This document shows positions 35,841 through 47,900 of a stretch of DNA of 64,000 nucleotides, in pieces. Each line of letters starts with the position of its first letter. The first letter of the stretch is position 1. The DNA comes from Mytilus trossulus. Its lineage: Eukaryota > Mollusca > Bivalvia > Mytilida > Mytilidae. A program made the translations under genes and the position numbers. The stretch is taken from assembly GCF_036588685.1 (NCBI RefSeq), contig NC_086384.1, positions 9,190,195 to 9,254,194 on the forward strand, written 5' to 3'. The notes under the pieces were generated by a model that saw only the letters and a program-made list of their open reading frames with translations, had not been told where the DNA came from and did no database searches.

Positions 35841-36337
35841 CCAAGTTTTGGTCATATTGGTCTCATGTGGATAGTTGTCTCATTGGCAATCATACTGCGT
35901 CTTTTTTTTATATAAGAAACTTCCAGCTATTTTAACTGATCTATCAAAATTGAGAAGAAAAATACCCTTGAAATTGCAGGAATATGTTTAACTTGAAAAG
36001 CATTTAACATGCATTACCAACATTTATCACTGATATAGAACATTTATACTGTTACCAGGAACATATATATTGTTAGATAAACTGTTCCTAGCTGTCACAT
36101 TGTATTGGATTTTGACATTAAAATTGGTGTACAAAATATATTCTGCTTTTTCTTTATTTTGGTTTTCAATTCTAGTGATCATATTTATTTACCATGCATA
36201 GATGTATTTAGTCACCTGTCTGGATTTTTTTAATTGAAAGCCAAAACCCGGGAATACCCTTATCCGATCCGATATTGTATTGTCTTCTCGCGGCAGCCAT
36301 TTTATTTTCAATGTTGTTTTTGACAGATAGTGAGATA

Positions 36338-37443
36338 TAGTACACACAGAGAGGATGTAATCTCATACTCCCTACACTGTGTAACAACTTGGTGTCACAC
36401 CAGGAAACTCCAGCAACTCTCTCCAACTTTTGGGAGGAAATTGGGAGAAACTTGGAGTAATTCCTCCCTAAAACTCCTTAATTGTTTATTCCCTTGGTGT
36501 GGTTTCTCCAAACACCATGATTTTTATTGCTATGTTAACCTTTGAAGTGAGCCAGTAGTTGATGATTACAATAAACATTTCTTGTGTTTCCTGTCATTAA
36601 ATGACTGTTACAAAAATTATGAAAAGTATGAGATTTGTTAAATTTAATCAGAGATATATTATCTACTATCAATGATTATAATATGATTTTATTTAAAAAA
36701 TTCTGCACAACTTTATTTATTAGAAATGTATTCAGCATTTGTTCTGACAGTGTTGGTTTTTAATACCTAATAACATAATCAAAACAAACAAAACATCACC
36801 TGTAAGCATGGTAACTTATAGAAAATAAAGAAATATATTTTAATTGAATTTATTCAATATTTTCTTTTATAAAAATTTAAATAATAAATGAAGATTATAT
36901 AAATCTAATATGCATGATTTATCTACATTTTTTTATTTTATTCATATTTTTTTTTTTTTTTTTTTGTATCATTTATAATACTTTTATCATTTTTTAAACC
37001 ATGCATATACTGATTAATATCTGTATGTTTAAACTGACTATAAATACAATTAATTGTACATATCAAGTTGCCTTTTCAATTATGAGATTATATGAATGTA
37101 AATAATTTTCCAATCTAAAAATACTTTTTGTGTATAATTTTTAAAAATAATTTCATCAAACTTTTTTTATGGCTTTCAGAAATATAACTAAATAGGAAAT
37201 GATTGAAATATTAAGAAGTGAGAGAATAGTTGACATGTAATTATATGTCACTGTCAGATCATGTAGTCATGCTTTGTTGATTTTTATTACTTTTACCTGC
37301 AATCAACAGGTCATAAAACCCTCCCAGATGGGAGTAATTACTTGGTGTTTTTTGGGAGGGAAAATCTGTGTTTCACAGTGTTACACTGTGTAACACCAGA
37401 ATCAGTGTTGGGAGTATGAGATTACATCCTCTCTGTGTGTAGT
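36338..37443. mobile_element. 1.1 kb TIR element without transposase
   Basis: Terminal inverted repeats begin TACACACAGAGAGGATGTAA at 36338 and end with the exact complement at 37443, extending about 32 bases. The interior is AT-rich with subterminal GGGAGGAAA/TTTGGGAGGG motifs and no coding frame. TAGTA flanks one reading of both ends, so a TA-containing target duplication is possible. Confidence 0.8.
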
Positions 37444-38790
37444 ACTGTACGATTTTGCTCGGATTTACACATTATTTACCGGCGATTTTCTGTATAAAGC
37501 TATCGGTTGCACAAATTGAACATCGTTGGAATGAATAGTGATGATGAAAATAAGTTTGAGATCGTTTATTAGGACACTTTGGTAAAAAATTGTTTGCAAT
37601 GTTATTTTTTTTTCTTTCAAGGTCCTTCGGGCATATCGAATGTAGCAAGTAACCAGGTAGAAAGTCCGACTGCAAAAGTGGAAGGTCGCAGACTTCCGAC
37701 CACTGCTAATTTGAACCCCTGCGTCCAAATTGAAAAGATAGGAAAATTTCGTCTTCTAATTCAAAATTGCCGCCAACATCGTGATCAGTTGAACTCATAC
37801 TGACGTACATATATACGTATTGACGACAAACAATATTCCTACGACTTTTGCAATTTGGGAAATTTTAACTACTTGTCTTAAGAGATTTTCGGCGATTAAA
37901 TATTTCATACATTTGTTCTTTGACATCTTAGCCAAAAGCTCAGGGGATAATAAACTACATAAGGATTCCTAATGTGCTCTACTTCCTATGTGCAACTTCA
38001 AAACTTTTGGGAAAATCGACGATCATTTAAGGTTTTTCTGGTCATATTTTTTGTAATCCAGAATGAAAAGTATGAAAAAACTGTCCAATAAGTTATAAAT
38101 AATATAGTAGCCAGCTAGATGATAACAATGGCACATATTTCAGCATTTATTGGGTAGCACACAAAACCAGGGTGCTCGCATAAGGCAGCTTAACTGCCTA
38201 AAAAACGGTAAGTATTCATGACATTTCCATGAAGTATTACCCCTTTTCAAAACTGTATTCACTGTAAAATGTTAGGAAACCACTGTTACTGACCAAAGAA
38301 AAAACCAATACAAAGTTACAAGTATCATTTCAGATATTGCAAGCCACAGACTTTTCAAATCAGTTCTAATTGGATGGAATAGGATCAAAAGGAGAAAAGA
38401 TCCTTTCCTAAACTTACCTTTGCCAACAAAGATCTAAATACATCAATTTGGGCAATATCCATCATTATAAATAATTTCAATTGAAATTACCTCAGTCTCT
38501 AATCTAAAGATCAGTCTGTACCTATACCAAACTAATTGCAACTAAAATTTGAATTTGAAACCTCCTGATTGTTTTCTACTCAGTGTATGCATAACCAGGC
38601 CTTCAAAGTAATTAAACAAAGAAAACTCAACTTTAATAACAAGAAATTTACAACTAACAATTAACATAGTTCTGAAAATCATAAACAGTAATATAAAGTA
38701 GACTTGAATTTTTACAAGAAACAATGTATAAACAAAGCTATTTTTCTATATAGCAAATGTACATTGTTACAACATTTTACTACAAATTAA
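37444..38790. other. No gene recognised
   Basis: Contains an 87-codon minus-strand frame at 37465-37728 starting MDAGVQISSG, in locally less AT-rich DNA. It has no recognisable domain and is crossed by a plausible plus-strand splice acceptor (CTTTCAAG near 37620). Not called as a gene. Confidence 0.35.
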
Positions 38791-38794
38791 AAGG

Positions 38795-39225
38795 GAAAGT
38801 GTCCATGGGACACAGATGATGCCCACAGCTTGCATATCATATATATCATATTAAGTTATAAAGAGACATAACTAAATAACGGTTAAAGTGAAACTATAAA
38901 AATTTGAACTTGATATGAGTTTTTGTGGAAATAATTTTTGTGTATAAGTTTTTTTAACATTTGATTGAGGCTAACTTAAATTTGTAAAGGGACATAACTC
39001 TAGAACAGTAAAAGTGACACAACTGAAATTCAAACAAGCTGTGTTTTGTGGTAATTAGAATAGTGTATAAGAAAGATAACACTAATTTTGACACATAATG
39101 ACAAACAGATGAATGTGACACTTAATCCCCCTCCCATACGCTATTATCAATCAACTTCAATCTAAGAAGGTTCTAGGTCTCTCAAATTTCGTCTATAAGA
39201 GACAGAACTGAAATAAATAAAAATC
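38795..39225 (+). repeat. Degenerate dispersed repeat
   Basis: Contains GTCCATGGGACACAGATGATGCCC-type sequence and repeated AGAGACATAACT phrases (38868, 38990, 39198). Related in style to the ACAAGAATGTGTCC elements at 42.2, 57.9 and 59.3 kb. Confidence 0.45.
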
Positions 39226-39432
39226 ATTAGCATGATCAGAAGATATGATTCAAATTTTTTAGCTGTATGTTATGTTCCCATCAGACACTATGAAGAGGCT
39301 TCTTTGATTAGTATGAAAAAAACCAAACATGTTTGGTGTACAACCTTTAGAAAAAAAATAATACAAAATATCAATAGAAATCTGGAGGTCAAAATATGGT
39401 CTCATCAAATGTTTGTAGTTACAATCAAACTG

Positions 39433-39638
39433 AATTACTGTGGATTCATTATTATTCTTTGGATATCAATTATTGTGGAATTCATTAATCCAGGCCTAGG
39501 TGATCAAAGAATTCCAATTGTCAACTATTTAAAAATTCTATAGGCTTTGTATGCAGAGATTGGCTTAACAACAAAATTAAATACCAACGAAAATGCAAGT
39601 CTCCTCCATTCTTAAAAATTAAATGATCCACAGTATGA
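39433..39638. mobile_element. Short palindromic-ended MITE, copy 1
   Basis: Begins TACTGTGGATTCATTATTAT and ends with ATGATCCACAGTA, an imperfect terminal inverted repeat. A second member lies at 55362-55609. No coding content. Confidence 0.65.
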
Positions 39639-39888
39639 GAATTACAGAAAATTTTATAAGATATAAATACATTTCATGCAATTGTTTTTTTATTATTAAA
39701 CATTTCCAGGCCACTAGCTATAACTCTTGAGGTAGTACAATCTTAAACTTGAAATTGTCTATAAAATGAGAGACACATTCTAGCCTGAAATTAATACTTT
39801 TAATACAGAAATCTAAGAGTATCTTTAACATAAACATTTTGACTAGGTTTTTATCACTGCTTTTAACAAATGCATGTTAACATAAGTC

Positions 39889-41704
39889 AACCAGATGCTC
39901 CGCAGGGCGTAGCTTTATACGACCGCAGAGGTTGAACCCTGAACGGTTGGGGCAAGTATGGACACAACATTCAAGCTGGATTCAGCTCTAAATTTGGATT
40001 GTGATTAAATAGTTGACACAGCATAGGTTGTTGACACAGAATGAATGTGTTCTAATGAAGTAAAAAAAAATGTTTTTTCTTACAGCAATGCACTATGCTG
40101 TTGAATATTAATCCTCTCAAAAAAATGTTTGAAGAAATTTTCTTTTTATTTATGAAATTTCAAATGAGAAAAATTGAACCCAATTTTTTTAATCACATCC
40201 CCCTTTCCCTTATTCCAAAACTAATCTGAATTAAAATTTCTAATGGAGTTTGCAACAATAACTACTCATTTAAATACATCATAAAATATTAAGATGTAAA
40301 AAAACTGCTTGTTATCACAGAATGGTAAAGATTATTTTAATTTATCAGTTGGTAGTAAAAAGTGAACATACATTGTATATTGTATATAACAAAGATTTAA
40401 GTGGATTCTGGACAAAGAAAGATAACTCCAATTAAAAAAAATTCTTGCTATTGCACAATATTTTGCAATTAGATATTTCTTGCTTACTATTCTGGACAAA
40501 GAAAGATAACTCTAATTAATTTTTTTTTTGCTATTTCACAATATTGTGCAATAAGATATTTCTTGCCATTGTGCAATACTTTGCAATTGAAAAGACTTGC
40601 TATTGCACAATACTTAATATAATAATTTAAGTTTCCTGATTTGGACCAACTTGAAAACTGGGCCCATAATCAAAAATCTAAGTACATGTTTGGATTCAGC
40701 ATATCAAAGAACCCCAAGATTTCAATTTTTGTTAAAATCAAACTAAGTTTAATTTTGGACCTTTGGACTTTAATGTAGACCAATTTGAAAACAGGACCAA
40801 AAATGAAGAATCTACATACACAGTTAGATTTGGCATATCAAAGAACCCTATTTATTCAATTTTTGATGAAATCAAACAAAGTTTAATTTTGGACCCCGAT
40901 TTGGACCAACTTGAAAACTGGGCCAATAATCTAGAATATAAGTACATTTTTAGATTCAGCATATCAAAGAACCCAACCAATTAATTTTTTGTCAAAATCA
41001 AACTAAGTTTAATTTTGGACCCTTTGGACCTTAATGTAGACCAATAAGAAAACGGGACCAAAAGTTAAGAATCTACATACACAGTTAGATTCGGCATATC
41101 AAAGAACCCCGATTATTCAATTTTGATGAAATCAAACAAAGTTTAATTTTGGACCCTTTGGGCCCCTTATTCCTAAACTGTTGGGACATAAACTCCCAAA
41201 ATCAATACCAACCTTCCTTTTGTGGTCATAAACATTGTGTTTAAATTTCATTGATTTCTATTTACTTAAACTAAAGTTATTGTGCGAAAACCAAGAATAA
41301 TGCTTATTTGGGCCCTTTTTTGGCCCCTAATTCCTAAACTGTTGAAACCAAAACTCCCAAAATCAATCCCAACCTTTCTTTTGAGGTCATAAACCTTGTG
41401 TCAAAATTTCATAGATTTCTATTAACATAAACTAAAGTTATAGTGCGAAAACCAAGAAAATGCTTATTTGGGTCCTTTTTGGCCCCTAATTCCTAAAATG
41501 TTGGGACCAAAACTCCCAAAATCAATCCCAACCTTCATTTTGTGGTCATAAACCTTGTATTAAAATTTCATAGATTTCTATTCACTTTTACTAAAGTTAG
41601 AGTGCGAAAACTAAAAGTATTCGGACGCCGCCGACGACGACGCAGACGACGACGCCAACGTGATAGCAATATACGAAGAAAATTTTTTCAAGCGTGTATA
41701 AAAT
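39889..41704 (+). mobile_element. 1.8 kb non-autonomous element, copy 1
   Basis: It begins AACCAGATGCTCCGCAGGGC and shares long near-identical blocks with the inverted copy at 47818-49777. The motif TTTATACGACCGCA occurs near one end and in inverted form (diverged) at the other. The interior has two tandem families: one of about 120 bases with CAACTTGAAAACTGGGCC and AGCATATCAAAGAACCC, one of about 157 bases with ACTCCCAAAATCAATCCCAA. A GACGACGACGCAGACGACGA tract lies near the right end. It starts 42 bases beyond the ZMYND15-like stop codon, so it probably forms part of that gene's 3' UTR. Confidence 0.8.
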
Positions 41705-41745
41705 GAATCTCTAATTGAATCAAGACCAGTTAAGTCAGAATTGTT

Positions 41746-41952
41746 TCACTTTGAAGGATAAATAATCCTATACAAAAATCCATTACTGTACCAAGGCATG
41801 TCATTTTCTTCTGCTAACTTTCTGACAGGGTTCCTGAAGGGGTTTACCACAGGGTCTGATATTGTCCCAAATGTTAACCCTTCAACGGCTGTTCTAGCAC
41901 ATTCACAGCTGTATTGGCAGTAGTCTGTAAAATAGGCTGGAATCCTATCAGT
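41746..41952 (-). CDS. ZMYND15: ZMYND15-like, last coding exon
   Basis: A 207-base exon from TTTCAG (phase 0) to TGA at 41746-41748. It encodes TDRIPAYFTDYCQYSC, then NPFRNPVRKL and MPWYSNGFLYRIIYPSK. The NPFR..R....N.M.WY.N.F signature is the family's C-terminal block. The protein ends soon after, without the Pro-rich tail of the human protein. Confidence 0.9.
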   Translation of the reverse strand, partial: TDRIPAYFTDYCQYSCECARTAVEGLTFGTISDPVVNPFRNPVRKLAEENDMPWYSNGFLYRIIYPSK

Positions 41953-44900
41953 CTGAAATAAAATATACAAGTAAAGCAAATACATTTCTGTACGCTATAA
42001 AACATGATGTACATTTCTGCAATTATTGTCTCTTCAGTTCATAAACTTTAAATGTAATTTTCCCTTCAAATTCAATTTTATAAAATATTTCAATCACTCA
42101 TACAAAATCAAATACTTTTCTCATTTGAATAAGATTTGGACAAATGAACTGCATTCCTTGTCATTGGCTTTTATTTTTTGTCTCGTCATATCTCAGTCAG
42201 GAAGATAAAATTAAATTTTAAACCAAAACAAGAATGTATCCATAGTACACGGATGCCCCGCTCCCACTTTCATTTTCTATGTTCAGTGGACCGTAAAATG
42301 GGGGTCAAAACTTTAATTTGGAATCAAAATTAGAAAAATCATATCATAGGGAACATGTGTATTAAGTTTCAAGTTGATAGGACTTCAACTTCTTCAAAAA
42401 CTACCTTGACCAAAAACTTTAACCTGAAGCAAACGGACAGACAGACGGATGGACGAGCAAACGGAGGTACAGACCAGAAAACATAATGCCCCTCTACTAT
42501 CGTAGGCGGGGCATAAATATATGATTTGATTTAGCTTTCATAATTATATATCCTTCGAACAATTACATACCCTTAGTTTGACTAATGTCTGACCCCACAT
42601 TTGGTATGCACCTAATCCAGCATTCAAACCTAAAAAATAGATATGGCACTCTCATTTAAATTGCTTGAGGCATTGTATACATGTATATTTTTTTGTATTT
42701 TTAAAAAAGCTTCCAAATCATTTTATTTAATAATACAACAACAAACAGTGAATTCAAATGTGTGTTCAGAGTTGGACGTTGAGATAACTTGACATAGCCC
42801 TATTAGTGCTTACTCTAATGACCTAGGAAATCAAATATCTGAGTCTGCTACAGCATAAACAATTTCAACCAAAACAGTAAAGTCTACATTTTAATGCAAT
42901 TCCTTTGTAACAATAGTTTTCATTGGACATTGTAAGATATTTTGAGGTTTCACCTAACCATAACAGAATGATTTGTTCACTTTATTGATGGTCACAGGGC
43001 TGATTCATTAAAACATTTATGATACCTATCAGCTTGGAAGGCACTTTGAAAATGAGTAACCATGGATATACAAATTTTGTAGGTGCATATCCAAAGTCAG
43101 CAGCCTATAAATCTGTGGTTGTGGCTTGTTGCTGTGGACCATATTTTTTTCAATTTATCCTTTTGTACTTACCGTAAATCAGGCTGTCAGATTTCTTGTT
43201 TGAATTGTTTTATATTTTAAAAATAGAGACATTATTATACAGCTGGCTATGCAAAACGGGTTTTGTTTATTGTTTAATGGAGTACCCTGAGTCCTATTTG
43301 CCAACTTTTTATGTCATTTGGTCTCTGGTGGAGACAAGTCTCATTAGCAATCATACCACATAGTCTTATTTCTGTATAGTGGCAATTTTATGATTGTACT
43401 CCGCAACCAATATCTATTTTTTTAAGCATTGATATTGTTAGCTTTTTTCAAAACTACCTCTACCCTTTTTTATTGGGAAAATATGCGTCCTTTTCTTTAA
43501 ATTGGGAAATTTAGAATAAACCATGAATTTGACTGAAACTTCAATTTACAGACCCATTTTCAAGAGTCAATCCCTGCTTTAAAATAAGACCCCATTTTGT
43601 CAGTGATGATACATGGGAATTTTCTTCAGAGGAAAAAGCCTTTATTCTCCACTAATTTAAGGCAAACAATATCACTGTTAAGCTACATTAGATTATTTGT
43701 ATCGCAACTCAAAAATACTTAATTGTATGCACTTACCTACAACCAAATGAGGTTTCCTGTGTTCGTCAGCACGTTTATGATATGGCCCTTTAACAATCTG
43801 TATTTTAACATTATTATGTTCATATGTCTTGTTGTGAACATCTTTAGATATCTCTACACCATACATCATAATGTCAAGAGATATATCTGGACACAAATAT
43901 CCTAGTTCCTGTAGCAGAAATGTAAGTACAAAATTATAAAATTAAATTCTGATTTATTCGCTCTATTTTCAATATTGCAACAAGAGTGCACACGCTGAAA
44001 TGTCTCGCCTTCTGTACTAATCATTGATATTATTTTGATAGTCCTAAGTTTAAAGCTTTATTACAATAAAATCAACGGTACCAACTTTGTTGCAACAGAT
44101 GCGCATTTCGACAAAACATGTCTCTTCAGTGATGCTCGTGGCCAAAATATTTGAAATCCAAAGCTTATATAAAAGATGAAGAGCTAGAATCCAAAAGGTC
44201 CAAAAAGTACTGTCACATAAACTTTACATTAACAAGATAACTAAACAAAGACCAATGAACCTTGAAAATGAGGTCAAGGTCAGATGAACCATGCCAGGCA
44301 GACATGTACAGCTAACAATGCTTCTATACAACATATCTAGTTGACCTATTACTTATAGTTGAAGAAAAATAGACCAAAACACAAAAACTTAACACTGTGC
44401 AATGAACCTTGAAAATGAGGTCACTGTCAAATAAAACCTGTGCACAACTGACAAAGATCATAAAATATTTCTATACACCAAATATAGTTGACCTATGGCA
44501 TATAGTATTAGATAAAAAGACCAAAACTCAAAAAAATTACTTTGACCACTGAACCATGAAAATGAGGTCAAGGTCACATGATATCTGCCAGCTAGACATG
44601 TACACCTTACAATCATTCCATACAACAAATATAGTAGACCTGTTGCATTTAGTATGAGAAAAACACACCAAAACACAAAAACTTAACTATAACCACTGAA
44701 CCATGAAAATAAGGTCAAGGTCAGACGACACCTGCCAGTTGGACATGTACACCTTACAGTCCTTCCATACACTGAATATACAAGCCCTATTGCTTATAGT
44801 ATCTGAGATATGGACTTGACCACCAAAACTTAACCTTGTTCACTGATCCATGAAATGAGGTCAAGGTCAAGTGAAAACTGTCTGACAGATATGAGGACCT

Positions 44901-47900
44901 TGCAAGGTACCCACATATCAAATATAGTTATCCTATTACTTATAATAAGAGAGAATTCAACATTACAAAAAATCTGAACTTTTTTTTCAAGTGGTCACTG
45001 AACCATGAAAATGAGGTCAAGGACATTGGACATGTGACTGACGGAAACTTCGTAACATGAAGCATCTATCTACAAAGTATGAAGCATCCAAGTCTTCCAC
45101 CTTCTAAAATATAAAGCTTTTAAGAAGTGAGCTAACGCCGCTGCCGCCTCCGGATCACTATCCCTATGTTGAGCTTTCTGCAACAAAAGCTGCAGGCTCG
45201 ACATAAAATCAAATGGATTTTAAAATATACTGCATTATTAAAAATATGGTACACATTTTAACTTCTGTGTACATACTTGTGTGCACAATTTTCTGCCATG
45301 AAATAAATTGCTGTCAATTTTTTCTTCTGTCTGCCAAAAAATAAATTTCATGCTAAACTGTGAACTCTTGTTCACTAATATAATGAAACCCTATAGATAT
45401 ATATTGTAAGTAGGCGGGTGATGAGCAATCAATGTGACAATAATACAATACAACTTATCGCTATTTTCCGCCATTACTAGATTTCACACAGGTTCTCGTA
45501 AAATTTTGACGTCATAAAACATAATATCTGACGCCACAATGGAAAAGTGATTGTTGTTGACGTCAAAAGTTCAAGCAACCAGGTCAGCTGGAATTAGCGA
45601 TAAAGTGTATTTTATTTGTAAATAAACAATTTGCTTTAGACTTGAATTCTAGTATATTGAAGGACTTTTTTTCCAGATTTTTAAAAAGGAAATTGTAAAA
45701 ATATCCGGAATAGTTCTCACCCCAATATAGCCGTTTGCACACATGCAGCTTACTACAAACACCAATCAACCAATCGAACTATAGAATTTGGATGCCTGAC
45801 TCCAACTACCATTTTCTATGTTCATTAGACTGTGAAATTTACATACATATTTTTACCTTGAACAAACATAACATTTCTACTTCTTTCTCCACACCAATAA
45901 GGTCTATCTTAAAACAGCTGGAATCTACACTGTCCCACCATTCAGGATCTGTAAAAATTGTTTACAAGAAAGTACAATATAGACAAAACAAATGTATTTC
46001 ATGATGTACATATAGAAAAATACCTGAGTACTTCTGAGTTTTTTGTAAACAAAAACACCTATTTTTTTTCTCTATGACTTCACCTCTGTTGGTCTGTTTA
46101 AAATAAAAGTAAATCATTTTGTTTGTACAACTTACGATCATTAGGGTAACAGAATTTGATGATATGGTACAATGTCATTGGCCAGTGCAGTAATATTGCT
46201 ATTGGAGAGTCCAATCTAAACCCTCTGTATTCATAGTAAGCCTCCCAATCATGTAGTAACTTTGTCTCTTTTTCTGGAGCCTCATCTAGGATGGAGGATT
46301 CCACTGGCAAAAATATTGGGTCTTCACTTTCTGGAAGCTCTCCTAGAATAAAATTATTTGTCTGATACTATATGTTGTTATACATGTATGTATATGTAGC
46401 CTAAAATTTAAGGAAACTTCAAGATAATGCTAACGGTTTTGAACAACAACCATACAAATCTATTAGAAACGATATACTGGTGTCAGAAAATGTAAATATA
46501 TATCTATATATAAAAAAGAAGATGTGGTATGATTGCCAATGAGACAACTATCCACAAAAGACCAAAATGACACAAACATTAACAACTATAGGTCACCGTA
46601 CGGACTTCAACAATGAGCAAAGCCCATACCGCATAGTCAGCTATAAAAGGCCCTGATAAGACAATGTAAAACAATTCAAAAGAGAAAACTAACGGCCTTA
46701 TTTATTTTAAAAAATGAAACAAAAGAAATGAATGTCTGGTTCTGTGTAAGACAAGGCTCTGTATTGAAAACCGTTCTTTGACCTTTAGTGGTTTAATTTT
46801 ACAAATTGGGACTTGTATGGAGAGTTGTCTCATTGACACTCAGACCACATCTTCTTATATCTACTTCAATAAAAAAAAATCATTAAAGGTTTCATATTTT
46901 CTGAATTCCTAAATAAATTTGAACTAAACCATTGTAACAAACATATTATTGAAAAGATTAAAGGATTAAAATCTTAAGAAACAATATCAAGTTTGTTATT
47001 CATACTGATTACTACCTTAGTCATGTTTTTCCTTCTAAAAATTGACCATAATGCACTTAAAGTAAAGTAATATTTTGTCATTATAGTTGAAGATATAATT
47101 AAGGAACCAAATTTGTCTTCAATTTTAAGATTAACTATTTTTTTTACAAATTAGAAAAATTCAACTTTGATTTTATGTACATGTAAGAAATCCTAATTTT
47201 AATACAATTTTTCCTTGAGTTGTTGACATACAATGCATTCAAAATAAATTAAAATAAGATAACTTTACCAAATGGTACCGAACATAAACACTTAGTCTCG
47301 TCTCCATGTAATCTACATTCTCTTCTCCATAGACCCTGATCCAATACACCTTGTTTCTCTAGAAATGTCTTGTAGGCAGCCATATCAAAGTATTCTGAGG
47401 TTGTCTCTACAAAACAAAACGTCACATTTAGCCATCAATACAAAACTTTAAGTGTTATCACCTTTTATATAAGAACTATTGTTTCTGATGTCTTCTTGTC
47501 TAAATTATTTGCTTACACCAAATCTCCTATAGACTAAAATTTGATTAAAATAAAAGTTTAAAAAAAACCCTACATACTAGTAAGTTAAGTTGCAGAGTTA
47601 TTGCCCCTTGTATCTTTATAAGTAGTCTAATAACCTAGACAAATGCAATATGGAAACACAGAATCTCCTAGTTAACTATGTTGTTTAAAAGTCATAGTTC
47701 AAAATCTTATGAAATTCTTATTTTCATGGTTTTCTTATTTAAAAAAGGTGCCTCAACATATTTAGACTTGAAATAAAACTTTGACTTTAATATATAAATT
47801 GAATATTCCTCATATCTGTTTTTATACGACCGCAAATTTTGAAAAAATTTTCGTCGTATATTGCTATCACGTTGGCGTCGTCGTCTGCGTCGTCGTCGTC

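Noticed and set aside
34934..35935. Three open frames of 62-124 codons as possible genes
   Set aside because: They translate the same ~115-base tandem unit repeatedly (phrases such as FDLLYCPIHEYIW recur), so they are repeat artefacts.
36216..36300. Short frame with GIPGFWLSIKK, faintly like the IPxFWL segment of NAP1 proteins
   Set aside because: Eleven residues near an ATG with no second exon found are too little to call a NAP-family gene.
45720..45770. Donor-like GGG|GTGAGAAC with an upstream ATG in the ZMYND15 intron
   Set aside because: The neighbouring exons already join in phase and the sequence overlaps a partial copy of the ACAAGAATGT element family.
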